Source: Planctomicrobium sp051466335
GTDB lineage: Bacteria; Planctomycetota; Planctomycetia; Planctomycetales; Planctomycetaceae
Length of the DNA stretch: 64,000 nucleotides
Reading direction: 5' to 3'
Assembly (NCBI RefSeq): GCF_051466335.1
Contig: NZ_CP195793.1
Coordinates: forward strand, 1,364,001 to 1,428,000
The position numbers and the translations under genes were made by a program. Positions 9,586 through 18,600 of this stretch are shown here, piece after piece. How positions within the stretch are numbered: position 1 is the first letter of the stretch; the number at the start of each line of letters is the position of its first letter. The notes under the pieces are model-generated. The model saw only the letters and a program-made list of their open reading frames with translations, made no database searches and was not told where the DNA came from.

Positions 9586-10887
9586 ATGAGTCAGTATCCG
9601 AAAAAACGCATTTCAACTCGATCGATTATCGTCGTTCAGATGGTCGTTCTCGCAGCGTTCGGCACCGCCTACTTTCTGGCCAATGCAGAAGCCCGCGCCT
9701 TGGTAAGTTACGAGTTCGCGGGGAAAGAACGGTTTCATCGTGTTCCTGTGACCCGTGACATGCCGATCCCGATCACTCGTCCTTACAACAGACCGGATTT
9801 GATTTCCGATGAAACTCTGGCCGCTGTCTTGCGACAGATTCAACCAGAGTTTGACCGCAAAGAGATGAAACCCAACTTTGTGGAACACGCTCTGAGAGCC
9901 TGGGGAGTTGACGCGACATTCCAGAACCCCAAGGCTGTTTCGGGCCAGGAGATGCTCGAATTTCTGACAGACACAGCGAAGTTCGTGAACTCCTGGGGAT
10001 CGGAGATTCAGCCGCTTTTGCAGGAACGACCTGTGGGAATCGGCGTCCATTGGGGGACCGATACCGGAGCTTCCTACCATCATGACCATTTGTTGGCGTG
10101 TGTCACTGAAGCGAATGCCCCGCTAAATACTCCCGTTTATGGACCCGCCAGAAAAAATGCGACCCTGTTCGACGTTCTTCAGGAGTCGATGCGAGATTTC
10201 CGACTCGATGAGCGAGAGGTCGAGTGGACGGCGATGGCCTTCGGGCTCTGGATCTGTCCTGAGAAAGAATGGATTGGATCTGAAGGGCGGCACTACTCGT
10301 TTGATCTGATCGCTGATCGACTCATGCGCGGGGAACGTTCATTGGGAGTCTGTTCGGGAACGCACCGCGTGTATTCATTGATGCTGCTCATCCGGCTGGA
10401 TGATGAATACCACATTCTCTCCCCGGACGTTCGCCAGACCTCTTATCGTTATCTGGAAGGGGTCCGTGATTCGATCATCGAGTCTCAGTTTGAAGATGGT
10501 CACTGGCCATCAAACTGGCCGGATGGCAAAGAGGCTGTTACGAATCCGGTTGATGATCCGCTCTATCGAAAAGTGATTGCAACGGGACATCATCTCGAGT
10601 GGATGTCGATTGCTCCGCCTGACCTGCTGGTTCCCGAAGAGCAATTGAAGAAGGCGGTTGACTGGATTGTTGAAACGACCCTCTCGCAGCCGAGATCAAA
10701 GATTCATGAATCGTACACGTTCTACAGTCATGTTGGTGCTGCGTTGAGCAACTGGCGACAGGAACGTCCCGCTTCCTTCTGGAAGAAGTGGGAAGAGGCA
10801 CATCCGGGATTCGGGGAAATTGACGCGGTCGCTGAAGAAGCCAAGACCGAATCAGAGCAAGAGAAGCCGGTCGAGGCCGCGCATTGA
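9586..10887 (+). CDS. Membrane-anchored protein with alpha-helical toroid-like domain, unknown
   Basis: 433 residues: N-terminal anchor helix (IIVVQMVVLAAFGTAYFLA, about residues 14-32), then a soluble extracytoplasmic domain. Segments such as LGVCSGTHRVYSLMLLIR and ESQFEDGHWPSNWPDG resemble the inner-helix and QW-like turns of the prenyltransferase/squalene-cyclase alpha-alpha toroid fold, but the match is weak. The C-terminus is a charged tail rich in Glu/Lys. Follows the membrane protein at 7879 by 84 bases and may be cotranscribed with it. I do not recognise a named family. Confidence 0.65.
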   Translation: MSQYPKKRISTRSIIVVQMVVLAAFGTAYFLANAEARALVSYEFAGKERFHRVPVTRDMPIPITRPYNRPDLISDETLAAVLRQIQPEFDRKEMKPNFVEHALRAWGVDATFQNPKAVSGQEMLEFLTDTAKFVNSWGSEIQPLLQERPVGIGVHWGTDTGASYHHDHLLACVTEANAPLNTPVYGPARKNATLFDVLQESMRDFRLDEREVEWTAMAFGLWICPEKEWIGSEGRHYSFDLIADRLMRGERSLGVCSGTHRVYSLMLLIRLDDEYHILSPDVRQTSYRYLEGVRDSIIESQFEDGHWPSNWPDGKEAVTNPVDDPLYRKVIATGHHLEWMSIAPPDLLVPEEQLKKAVDWIVETTLSQPRSKIHESYTFYSHVGAALSNWRQERPASFWKKWEEAHPGFGEIDAVAEEAKTESEQEKPVEAAH

Positions 10888-10938
10888 TTTTGAAATCATT
10901 CTGACACGTGTCTACATCGCTGATATGGCGAAACGCAC

Positions 10939-10970
10939 AGTGCTCACGAGTTTTATCGTGGGCACTTTCT
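10939..10970 (+). terminator. Probable Rho-independent terminator
   Basis: An 11-bp stem with one G-T pair (10939-10949 with 10956-10966), 6-nt loop, followed by a T-rich ttctctttg tail, 51 bases after the stop of the gene ending at 10887. Confidence 0.7.
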
Positions 10971-11365
10971 CTTTGATGCGGAGTCAATTTCGGATTCCCA
11001 TTTGTGCCAATCCGAAGGCTTGAGCAGGATTGCTTACCTTCGATTGCAATTGCTGGATCGATGCTGGTCGCAGCGGATCTTTTTCCTAACCGGAATAGCT
11101 TTCGCAACTCTCTCGATGGGTTTTTAAGAAGTGTACAGCTTTACTGCGATCATTCGGCGCAATCTGCCTCTTGCGATGGAGGCGAATCGCAATTTTGGCC
11201 GCTCTCGTGAAATGTTGAAAGCTGAACTGCGAAAACTGCCGAATTGTAAGGTTAAGTGAATCGCTTGTCGTGAGAAGGCCAAGGCTGGCGTTGAGTTGAA
11301 CTGTTTGTCCTCGCCAGACGAATTCACGAATGCGGTCCATCGAATCAAGTAACGGGAGTCTGAGC
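10971..11365. other. Intergenic stretch, no gene seen
   Basis: About 395 bases between the terminator and the small lipoprotein gene. Short frames on both strands lack codon-position bias and ribosome sites. Presumably contains the lipoprotein promoter. Confidence 0.5.
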
Positions 11366-11668
11366 ATGTTTCGTTCAACGGGTCTGACCCTGATTGCATT
11401 AGTCATGGCGAGTGGTTGTCAGACCGTTTCACAATATTCTCCGATGCGAATCTGGCGCCCCTCGGCTCCGGTGAGTGTTCCAGCTGAAAGCTATACCTCA
11501 GCAGAAGTGGATTATCCGGCTCAAGCAGAGAGTCCGGTTCCCGTGGCGATGCCAATTTATCAATCTCAAGAGTCGACTCAAGGGGACGATATTCCGCCGG
11601 CTCCTTCATTCGATTCATACCCTACACCTTCCCGGACCGCTCCTCCCACCCTCTTTCCAATGGAATAG
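11366..11668 (+). CDS. Small proline/serine-rich lipoprotein
   Basis: 100 residues. ATG 11366 starts a lipoprotein signal (FRSTGLTLIALVMASGC) with lipobox ASGC, so the mature protein would be lipidated at the cysteine near residue 19. The remainder is low-complexity Pro/Ser/Glu (repeated P-V, PSAP, SYPTPSR segments) with no folded domain visible. The frame extends upstream to 11330, but that extension would place charged residues before the signal. A strong terminator follows at 11746. Function unknown; short disordered lipoproteins of this kind are common in planctomycete envelopes. Confidence 0.72.
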   Translation: MFRSTGLTLIALVMASGCQTVSQYSPMRIWRPSAPVSVPAESYTSAEVDYPAQAESPVPVAMPIYQSQESTQGDDIPPAPSFDSYPTPSRTAPPTLFPME

Positions 11669-11745
11669 TGGGTGGAGCGGTGGGTTGGTATTCGCCCAGC
11701 GAGTCCCTGCTCGTTCAGTTTTGAAAATCGGATCCATCAGAAGTC

Positions 11746-11778
11746 AAAGTGAGGCGATTCGTCGCCTCACTTTTTGTT
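11746..11778 (+). terminator. Rho-independent terminator with TTCG tetraloop
   Basis: A 12-bp perfect stem (11746-11757 with 11762-11773) closed by a ttcg loop, followed by a T-rich tail. Located about 80 bases after the lipoprotein stop. Confidence 0.92.
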
Positions 11779-12307
11779 TTTGGCTTGGGGAGTTTGTCAC
11801 GTGTGACCGAAAGTGTGATCGGACTGCTTTGGTGGGTTCTCGTGTTCGATTGGGATGGCGCGATCAGTGAAATGCTTTGCGTTGCGGGAAGACTAAGGCG
11901 GGCCAGTCTGAAAAGTCGTGGCTTCCACTCAAAAAACGGTCGAAATTTCATCCGCCCCGTACTCAGGGTGTAGATTTGAATGGCACGCTCGAGTTTGAAA
12001 CTGTCCCACCTGGCGGTTTCAGCTCGAGTCTCCTTCGAACGCAGGCATGCTGCCAAGGACTCCTCTTGTGTTGTGGGGATACAGCTTCAGGAAGAGTGCA
12101 TGTGTTGTCAGCTTGTGATTCAGGGATTGCTATGCGAATCCCAGTCCGTTTTGAACATCTGTTTGGGAGATGATTCAACTGCTGGCTGGGTGATGCGAGG
12201 AGTTTTGCAGCGCGAAGCCGGTGCTGCGCACCGTGGGGATTACTTGTGATTTCCATTGTTAAAGTGATGATGGCTGAGTTATCGATTGCTCTAACAGGCA
12301 TGGTACA
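11779..12307. other. Intergenic stretch, no gene seen
   Basis: About 530 bases with overlapping short frames on both strands, none with a recognisable product, signal peptide or good ribosome site. Nothing structural recognised. Confidence 0.5.
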
Positions 12308-12934
12308 ATGAATTTCGACCATCAGATTTTGGCGTTCTGTCTTGGGTTTTCACTCATCGGCGTCGTCGGGCCATCTTCTGTTCAAGGGGGCTGTCCTTGT
12401 CAGAAGGGGGCTCAAGCGATGCCTGTGGAAACATTGGCTCCAACGCCTGAATATGCGGGAGCGGGATTTGTTCCCCCTGTTAGCATGCCGGGTGTCGCCC
12501 CGATGACACCCGTGTATGGAAGTGCGAATGCGCCCCCTATCGGGCTGATGCAGCCAGGAGTCGGGCCGGGTTACTCGGCTGCGACTGCCACTACATGGCA
12601 GCCACCCCCGGGGACAATCGGTCAGACTTATCAGATGAGGTCGCGTCCGGTTCCAGTGAAGATGCACCCACGAGCGGCTCTTGTTGATGTCCGGATTCCG
12701 GGTGCGAAGAATGTCCGTGTTCACGACATGAATGTGTACCGTACTCAAGATTTTCTTGAGGGGTTCCAAGACGACCAGGATTCGGACGTCTGGCACTTTA
12801 CATCTGAACCATTGATTCCAGGGTTGGCCCACATTTACCGAATCGAAGCCCGCATCAATGGTCCAGAGGGAGAGAAGGTGGAAGAGCGTTACGTCCGCCT
12901 GATCATGGGGCGCGTGATCGAAGTCTCCTTCTGA
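12308..12934 (+). CDS. Secreted protein with TIGR03000-like planctomycete domain
   Basis: 208 residues. N-terminal signal peptide (hydrophobic FCLGFSLIGVVGPSSV, cleavage near residue 26) precedes a CPC motif and a Pro/Gly/Met-rich linker (residues 35-115). The C-terminal 85 residues (ALVDVRIPGAKNVRVHDM ... DVWHFTSEPLIPGLAHIYRI ... EVSF) match the layout of TIGR03000, a short beta-sandwich-like repeat domain known almost only in planctomycetes: beta-strand, 'T.PLIPG..Y.Y' core, terminal strand. Role unknown; probably cell-surface. Single gene ended by a strong terminator. Confidence 0.75.
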   Translation: MNFDHQILAFCLGFSLIGVVGPSSVQGGCPCQKGAQAMPVETLAPTPEYAGAGFVPPVSMPGVAPMTPVYGSANAPPIGLMQPGVGPGYSAATATTWQPPPGTIGQTYQMRSRPVPVKMHPRAALVDVRIPGAKNVRVHDMNVYRTQDFLEGFQDDQDSDVWHFTSEPLIPGLAHIYRIEARINGPEGEKVEERYVRLIMGRVIEVSF

Positions 12935-12961
12935 GCGTCGCAGTGACAATCTGAATCGTTC

Positions 12962-13004
12962 AATCAGCCGCACAGTTCAATCTGACCTGTGCGGCTGATT
13001 TTGT
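12962..13004 (+). terminator. Rho-independent terminator
   Basis: Perfect 14-bp stem (12962-12975 with 12987-13000), 11-nt loop, tail tttgtttt. Lies between convergent genes ending at 12934 (plus) and 13038 (minus). Confidence 0.9.
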
Positions 13005-13037
13005 TTTGACAGGCAACGCCGTACGGCAGGCTGATTG

Positions 13038-13460
13038 TCATTCTGCTGGCATCTCTTTGATGTACTCCAAATAGTTTTCTGGAATCAGAATCGATGTGAG
13101 TGTTCCGTTCGGACGGCAGATACAGCAGGCAGACTTCATTCGCCCCCAAGCGACTTTGACATCATCCCGCCAGAACTCGATGTAAAACGTCAGCGATTTT
13201 GCACCGACTCTTTCCACTCTCAGTCGGCCTTCGATGATGTCGTCGTAATGAACAGGTGCGACGTAATGGCAGCTCGAGTTGACGCGAGGCCAACCGATAT
13301 ACGTTCCGTCTTCCTGTCGCTCCATAATGTTGAGGCCGATTGAGCGGAAATAGGCATGCTCGGTCTCCTCCATCCATTTGTAGTAGTTGGAGAAATGGAC
13401 GATCCCAGCCATGTCAGTTTGTGAGAACTCGATGCGGCGCTTGGCGATGAATGGAGGCAT
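13038..13460 (-). CDS. Acyl-CoA thioesterase, 4HBT/YbgC hotdog family
   Basis: 140-residue single hotdog-fold enzyme that hydrolyses acyl-CoA thioesters. The 4-hydroxybenzoyl-CoA thioesterase signature is clear: FSQTDMAGIVHFSNYYKWME, containing the catalytic aspartate (QTD) and the helix-start HFSNY, then VHYDDIIEG and a long central beta strand (LTFYIEFWR). Length fits the YbgC/FadM class. It stands alone between a terminator and the larB promoter region, so the context gives no substrate. In other bacteria such proteins act on phospholipid-derived or aromatic acyl-CoAs. Confidence 0.85.
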   Translation of the reverse strand: MPPFIAKRRIEFSQTDMAGIVHFSNYYKWMEETEHAYFRSIGLNIMERQEDGTYIGWPRVNSSCHYVAPVHYDDIIEGRLRVERVGAKSLTFYIEFWRDDVKVAWGRMKSACCICRPNGTLTSILIPENYLEYIKEMPAE

Positions 13461-13697
13461 TCGTGGTGCTAGTCCTTGTTGCGACGTGGAGAGACGTTTC
13501 TTTATATGAAAATCTCTTGGCGTAAATCTTCTCGATCACGAGGTTTTCTTGTGTCGTTTTGCTGCAATTCGACGTAAATGAGATACTGTAGTGGTGAGTA
13601 TTGCTGCAGGTTATTGCTATTGTAATTTGTGTTGCGAGAGAACTGCACCCACTCATGCTTCGATGATCCTTACTAGGAGGCCAAAGCAGCGTTCATC

Positions 13698-14441
13698 ATG
13701 GTCCTCGAAGAGCTACAATCCGGTCTGACTCCATTCCTGGAGTTGTTAACGTCTCAAAGGATGACAATGTCAGACCCTACTCAACCTTTGCACTCGGTTC
13801 GAGTTGATCTCGAGCGGCAAGCTCGTTGTGGATATCCAGAGGTGATCTACGCACCGGGTAAGACCGACGAATCATTGTTGTTGGGGGTTCAAACGTTGCT
13901 TGAGGCGAACCAGAATGTTTTGGTGACTCGTTGCACTTCCGCTCAGGCCACCTTGTTAAGCACTGCGCATTCCCAACTGATTTCGAATCCTCGGGCGAAG
14001 ACAATCAGATGGAATCCGCCCGAGACTGTTGAGGGGCGAGTTGTCGTTGTGAGTGCGGGGACTTCAGATTTGCCCGTCGCTGAAGAAGCGGTTGAGACAC
14101 TGCGATGGATGAATGTTGACGTTGAACTCCTGATGGACGTGGGGGTGGCAGGCCCGCAACGATTTCTTCAGGAAAAGCACCGATTAGATTCCGCGCAAGC
14201 GATCGTCGTCGTCGCTGGGATGGAAGGGGCGCTTCCCTCCGTCGTCGGCGGCTGGGTTTCTTGTCCGGTCTTTGCTGTCCCGACTAGCGTCGGTTATGGA
14301 ACTGCATTCGGTGGTATCACAGCATTACTCGGAATGCTCAATAGCTGTGCTTCCAATGTGGCGGTCGTGAATATCGATGGTGGATTTAAGGGGGGCTATC
14401 TCGCAGGGATGGTTGCCCGTCAATCACGGTTAAAATCCTGA
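13698..14441 (+). CDS. larB: Nickel-pincer cofactor biosynthesis protein LarB
   Basis: LarB carboxylates and hydrolyses nicotinic acid adenine dinucleotide to start synthesis of the nickel-pincer nucleotide cofactor. The LarB/PurE-like signature is present: ERQARCGYPEVIYAPGKT near residue 40, then VVVVSAGTSDLPVAEEA and the C-terminal VPTSVGYGTAFGG and NIDGGFKGGYLAG segments that form the phosphate site. The usual N-terminal helix is poorly conserved. Start is uncertain: the AGGAGG at 13675-13680 is 17 bases before ATG 13698, unusually far, while ATG 13767 has AAAGG at good spacing and begins just before the conserved domain. First gene of a four-gene unit with larE. Confidence 0.9.
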   Translation: MVLEELQSGLTPFLELLTSQRMTMSDPTQPLHSVRVDLERQARCGYPEVIYAPGKTDESLLLGVQTLLEANQNVLVTRCTSAQATLLSTAHSQLISNPRAKTIRWNPPETVEGRVVVVSAGTSDLPVAEEAVETLRWMNVDVELLMDVGVAGPQRFLQEKHRLDSAQAIVVVAGMEGALPSVVGGWVSCPVFAVPTSVGYGTAFGGITALLGMLNSCASNVAVVNIDGGFKGGYLAGMVARQSRLKS

Positions 14442-14478
14442 TTTCGAACTGTTTGATGCAGCCAGAGGAGTACCAGTG

Positions 14479-15861
14479 ATGCGACAATGTCTGGAAATTT
14501 CTCAGCGAACTCTGCTTGGGGTTCTCGTCCTTTGGTGCGTTGTTGCACCGACGGCTGCGATAAGTGGCGAACGATCTGAAGAGTATCTACGGAACTGGCC
14601 CCATTGGAGAGGACCAAACGCAGATGGAACGGTAGTGGTTGGAGATCCACCGCTGAAATGGAGCGAAGCCGAAAACCTCCGTTGGAAAATACAGGTTCCC
14701 GGCCGCGGAAGTGCAACTCCGATTGTCTGGAATAGTCGGGTGTACGTTGTCTCTGCAGTTCCGACTGGAAAAGAAGCGCCGCCATTAGAAGCTTCAGGAG
14801 ACAGAGCGCCAAGAGGAGGTGGCGAAGCGGCTTCGGAATTCTATGAATTCACCGTTTTTTGTTACCAACTGCAGACGGGGGAACTCCTCTGGAAGCAAAT
14901 TGCAACGACAGGCGTTCCGCATGAAAGCGGCCATCCGACGAACTCTTTCGCCTCCGGGTCTCCGGTCACGGATGGAGAACGCCTGTATGTGACTTTCGGC
15001 TCTCATGGAATCTACTGCTACGACCTTGATGGGAACATCATTTGGACTCGCCAGCTGGGGAAAATGCAGACCAGACGCGGGTTTGGAGAAGGGGGATCCC
15101 CAGCGGTCTGGGGTGAGACATTGGTCGTCCCCTGGGATCATGAAGGACAGTCCCGAATCTACTCGCTCAACGCGTTGACGGGGGAAATCAATTGGCAACA
15201 GGATCGCGATGAAGTGACCACCTGGGATACGCCGTTGATTGTCCCGTATGAAGACCGTGTTCAGGTTGTGATGAACGCCACGAATCGCACTCGCAGCTAC
15301 GACTTGCATACAGGCGAAGTGATTTGGGAATGTGGAGGACAAGCTACGAACGCGATCGCGTCTCCGATTGTTTACGGGGATCTTGCGATCTGCATGACGG
15401 GGTACAACGGGTTTGCTGTGTACGCGATTCCATTGTCTTCCAAGGGGGACGTGACGGAGACGGACCAGATTTCCTGGAAGAGGAACGATGCCGGACCGTA
15501 CATCTCTTCGCCCGTCATCAGTAATGGCTCCCTGTTCTTTACGAAATCAAAGGACGCGATCCTGTTCAGCGTGGATGCAGCGACAGGAGAACCTCAAATT
15601 CGCGGAAAGAGAATGCCGCAGATGGGGACTCTGTACGCATCTCCTATTGCCGTGAAAGACCGGTTGTATTACTGCGACCGTTCGGGAACGTGCCTTGTCG
15701 TGAAGGCTGCTGACGAGTTTGAAGTGTTGGAGACAAACCGTCTCGATGAGGTGATTGACGCATCGCCTGTGGTTGTCGGAAACAAACTGATCATCCGTGG
15801 TGAAAAGTCTCTTTATTGTATTGAAGAAGATTCAGTGGCTGAGATTTCGCAGGAGAACTAA
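14479..15861 (+). CDS. PQQ-type (BamB-like) beta-propeller, secreted
   Basis: 460 residues with signal peptide (LLGVLVLWCVVAPTAAISG) followed by WPHWRGPNADG, the typical opening of planctomycete outer-membrane-assembly-like propellers, and repeated blade motifs (LRWKIQVPGRGSATPIVW, RVYVV, LYVTFGSHGIYCYDLDGNIIW, DTPLI, ASPIVYGDLAI, SSPVISNGSLFF, ASPIAV). About seven to eight blades. No complete set of PQQ ligands could be assigned, so it may be structural or bind another ligand. AGAGGAG eight bases before ATG 14479 decides the start. Sits between larB and larE, with larE starting immediately after its stop. Confidence 0.87.
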   Translation: MRQCLEISQRTLLGVLVLWCVVAPTAAISGERSEEYLRNWPHWRGPNADGTVVVGDPPLKWSEAENLRWKIQVPGRGSATPIVWNSRVYVVSAVPTGKEAPPLEASGDRAPRGGGEAASEFYEFTVFCYQLQTGELLWKQIATTGVPHESGHPTNSFASGSPVTDGERLYVTFGSHGIYCYDLDGNIIWTRQLGKMQTRRGFGEGGSPAVWGETLVVPWDHEGQSRIYSLNALTGEINWQQDRDEVTTWDTPLIVPYEDRVQVVMNATNRTRSYDLHTGEVIWECGGQATNAIASPIVYGDLAICMTGYNGFAVYAIPLSSKGDVTETDQISWKRNDAGPYISSPVISNGSLFFTKSKDAILFSVDAATGEPQIRGKRMPQMGTLYASPIAVKDRLYYCDRSGTCLVVKAADEFEVLETNRLDEVIDASPVVVGNKLIIRGEKSLYCIEEDSVAEISQEN

Positions 15862-16731
15862 GTGGCAGTCCATCAGAAACTGGAAGAAAAGCGGGATCTT
15901 CTGCTCTCAGTTCTCCGAGAGATGGGAAGCGTCGCAGTTGCCTATTCTGGCGGTGTTGACAGTGCCTTGGTTGCAAAGGCTGCTGTGCTCGCCTGCGGGA
16001 ATCGGGCTGTTGCGGTGACCGGATTGAGTCCCTCTTTCGCAACAGGCGAGCGGGAGATCGCGCAAAAGACGTCACAGGAAATCGGTATTCGTCACGTCAT
16101 TGTACGCACGGATGAGTTCAATGTCGGCGAGTATCGCGAGAATTCTGGCAATCGATGCTTTCACTGCAAGACTGAGTTGTATGAACAACTGGAGCGAGTT
16201 CTGCCGTCGTTGAATGTCAACGTGATTTGCAATGGAGCGAACATTGATGATCAGGGAGATCATCGGCCCGGGATGAAAGCTGCGGGACTCTATTCGGTTC
16301 GAAGTCCGTTGATTGAAGCAGGGTTTACCAAACAGGATGTCCGCGATCTCGCGAAAGATTGGAAACTCCCCGTATGGAACAAGCCTGCTTCACCGTGTTT
16401 ATCAAGTCGCATCGCCTACGGGGTGGAAGTTACTCCCGAGCGAGTTCGTCGAATCGACATGGCGGAACGGTTCTTGAAAAGCCGATTGCGTTTGAACGAA
16501 CTTCGAGTTCGTCTGGAAGCAGGAGAACTTGCCAGAATTGAAGTTCCTTTGGTTCACATTCCAAGGCTTGTTGAACAAATCGTTCGAAACGAAATCTGTG
16601 AGAAGTTTCTGGAGATGGGCTTTCGGCGCGTGACCGTCGACCTGGAAGGGTTTCGCTCCGGGAATCTGAATCAGTCGCTGCCACTCATTGAGTTGCAGTT
16701 TGCTCGACCAGTTAAGAGTTCCTCGTTTTGA
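15862..16731 (+). CDS. larE: Nickel-pincer sulfur transferase LarE, three-cysteine type
   Basis: LarE adenylates the pyridinium biscarboxylate made by LarB and adds sulfur to it. The PP-loop AYSGGVDSALVAKA (residues 27-40) and the ENSGNRCFHCK and KPASPCLSSRI motifs identify it. Cys99, Cys102 and Cys179 are all present. The last is the position that donates sulfur sacrificially in Lactobacillus plantarum LarE. Homologues with all three cysteines have been reported to hold a [4Fe-4S] cluster and may act catalytically. GTG start follows the stop of the propeller gene with no gap, with AGGAG inside the upstream gene; translation is probably coupled. The following gene overlaps it by four bases. 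Confidence 0.93.
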   Translation: MAVHQKLEEKRDLLLSVLREMGSVAVAYSGGVDSALVAKAAVLACGNRAVAVTGLSPSFATGEREIAQKTSQEIGIRHVIVRTDEFNVGEYRENSGNRCFHCKTELYEQLERVLPSLNVNVICNGANIDDQGDHRPGMKAAGLYSVRSPLIEAGFTKQDVRDLAKDWKLPVWNKPASPCLSSRIAYGVEVTPERVRRIDMAERFLKSRLRLNELRVRLEAGELARIEVPLVHIPRLVEQIVRNEICEKFLEMGFRRVTVDLEGFRSGNLNQSLPLIELQFARPVKSSSF

Positions 16732-17969
16732 GTTCCGTTGGCGAGCAACCTCGGTGGGATTCGGAGAGAGCACTGTGTCTCACTGTGGGAGTGTTCTCGT
16801 TACTCCTGATGTTTTCAGTCTTCCCGCTTTGGCTGCCGTTGGATGGGGCAGTTCAGATTCCGTGGTTGCAGGTGCTCTGCCGTGCACCACTTTGGTTGGA
16901 TAACATCACTCTCGGGGTGATGGTCGCTGGTGCCATTTCGTTGGTTGTTGCTGGCTCGACGGGGCTTTGGCCGCGAGTTGGGCTATGGTGCTACACGATT
17001 GGTCTCGCGGTGCTTGTCCTCATGGACCAGCACCGGTTGCAACCTTGGGCTTGCCAGTATCTCTTGTTCGGAGTGCTGTTTCTGGTCACTCCCAAAGGTG
17101 GGCGGATTTGTTATTGGCGATGGATCATTCTCTCGATCTATTTTTGGTCAGCGGTTTCAAAGGTCGATCTCGCTTTTCTAAAGACGCAAGGTCAACTGCT
17201 GCTGAACGGGATCGGAACCCCATTGGGGATCGACCTCGTACTGATGTCTGAAAAGACACGCCTACTCCTCGCAGCGATGATGCCAGCGAGCGAATTTCTG
17301 ATTGTGCTTCTATTACTGGTTCAGAAAACTCGCATTTGGGGATTGTTGCTTTCCTTGGTGATGCACTCTTTGCTCATCTTCGGGCTAGCGGTTGGCTTGA
17401 AGCATGAGTGGAGTGTCGTGATCTGGAATCTGTACTTCATTGTTCAGAACCTGATTGTCTTCTGGTCGTCCCGTCCGATTGCGAAGAGCGATGCGAAAAT
17501 TGCCGATCGCAGGGACTCAGCGGCGTTGTTTCTCTCGGTGGTATTCGTTAGCTACCCCGGTTTAGAACTGGTGGGGTGCTGCGATCACTGGCCGGCATGG
17601 TGCGTTTATTCATCCAGACAGGAAAACGTCAGGGTGATGATTGACGAAGAAGCAGCGGCATCGCTTCCAGAACACCTTCAGCGGTATTTGGGGAAGCCCG
17701 GTCCGCTGGAAGAGAGAGTTCCATTCAACCTCGAAGCTTGGTCGTTCTCGATTCGCAGTTGCCCGATTTACCCGCAAGGGCGTTATCGTCTCGCCCTGAT
17801 CCTTGGACTGCTCGGGGAGTATCTTCACGAAGAGTCGCTCTCAGTCGAAATTCGGAATGTTCCAAATCGTTGGACCGGTCATCGAGTAGTTGTCGAACTC
17901 CATGGCATGGGGGCGATTCGGCAATACTGTGACGATTTTGTTCTCAACACAGTTGCCCGCGGGGACTGA
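16728..17969 (+). CDS. Integral membrane protein, DoxX/HTTM-like, unknown
   Basis: 413 residues with about eight to nine hydrophobic helices between residues 15 and 260, followed by a soluble 140-residue tail. The arrangement (paired helices, WACQYLLFGVLFLV, ILSIYFWSAVSKVDLAFLKTQG) resembles the HTTM / MauE-DoxX class of small-molecule redox-associated membrane proteins, in which a helix with a conserved K-x-D follows the fourth span, but I cannot assign it firmly. TTG start at 16728 overlaps the larE stop (ttga), implying coupling to larE; a role linked to nickel-pincer cofactor is speculation. Confidence 0.7.
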   Translation: MSSVGEQPRWDSERALCLTVGVFSLLLMFSVFPLWLPLDGAVQIPWLQVLCRAPLWLDNITLGVMVAGAISLVVAGSTGLWPRVGLWCYTIGLAVLVLMDQHRLQPWACQYLLFGVLFLVTPKGGRICYWRWIILSIYFWSAVSKVDLAFLKTQGQLLLNGIGTPLGIDLVLMSEKTRLLLAAMMPASEFLIVLLLLVQKTRIWGLLLSLVMHSLLIFGLAVGLKHEWSVVIWNLYFIVQNLIVFWSSRPIAKSDAKIADRRDSAALFLSVVFVSYPGLELVGCCDHWPAWCVYSSRQENVRVMIDEEAAASLPEHLQRYLGKPGPLEERVPFNLEAWSFSIRSCPIYPQGRYRLALILGLLGEYLHEESLSVEIRNVPNRWTGHRVVVELHGMGAIRQYCDDFVLNTVARGD

Positions 17970-18252
17970 CCTGCAATTTCGCGGGAAGTTCATCTGGGAA
18001 GTTTGCGAGACAGCGAAGTTTGGTGGACAGGGAAAACTGCAAGGGAGACGATCTCAGCGTTCAAGTGGAAAATCAATTTGCTGAGCTGGAATTTGATTGA
18101 GTGTGACTTTTAATCCTGCTAGCCTGAATTTTAGAGTCGCTGGCCTGAGTTGTCGGCGCTGGTGTTCTTTGCGAAATTCGGCCTGACTCATCGATTCGAG
18201 CATAACAATCCCGTTGTGGGCTGTTGTTTGACGCGTATTGGAGGACATTCAA

Positions 18253-18441
18253 ATGGATAGTCAATCTCGACCTGAGATCTCCAATGAACTCGACTTCATC
18301 GAAGAGATCAGACTTAGAACCTGGGCGAGGAATCATTACGCCCCTCAGGGAGAACGGAATCGACTTTGGCACCCCATTGTGCTGGATGAGATGCACCGAA
18401 AAGATGGTGAGCAGTCTGCAACGCACCATTCACGTAAGTGA
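18253..18441 (+). CDS. Small conserved planctomycete protein
   Basis: 62 residues, charged, no membrane segment. The core (LDFIEEIRLRTWARNHY ... RLWHPIVLDEMHRKD) resembles short hypothetical proteins frequent in planctomycetes, which share the RRWARENY and WHP-VLDEM patterns. The upstream ATG at 18238 adds five residues; ATG 18253 is preferred. Function unknown. A terminator follows at 18512. Confidence 0.65.
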   Translation: MDSQSRPEISNELDFIEEIRLRTWARNHYAPQGERNRLWHPIVLDEMHRKDGEQSATHHSRK

Positions 18442-18511
18442 TTTGCCGCCGAATTCGGCTGACACATCAGCGAGCGATGTCCTGCCGTGTGAAGAGGTCA
18501 ACAGAATGAAA

Positions 18512-18549
18512 ACGAGACATCTGATTTTCACCAGATGTCTCGTCGTTTT
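18512..18549. terminator. Terminator between convergent genes
   Basis: 12-bp stem (18512-18523 with 18532-18543), 8-nt loop, tail cgtttta on the plus strand. It lies between the stops of the small gene (18441, plus) and the isomerase (18601, minus) and may serve both. Confidence 0.78.
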
Positions 18550-18600
18550 AGCAGCATTCTCGGGCAGGTGCTCGATCGGCTTGTGCCCTTTTAGCGCCAT

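Noticed and set aside
11715..12056. Overlapping 113- and 131-codon frames after the small lipoprotein
   Set aside because: They run through the terminator hairpin at 11746 and have no recognisable features.
17956..17987. Inverted repeat at the end of the larB-larE unit as a terminator
   Set aside because: Short 6-7 bp stem overlapping the stop codon, with no T-run.
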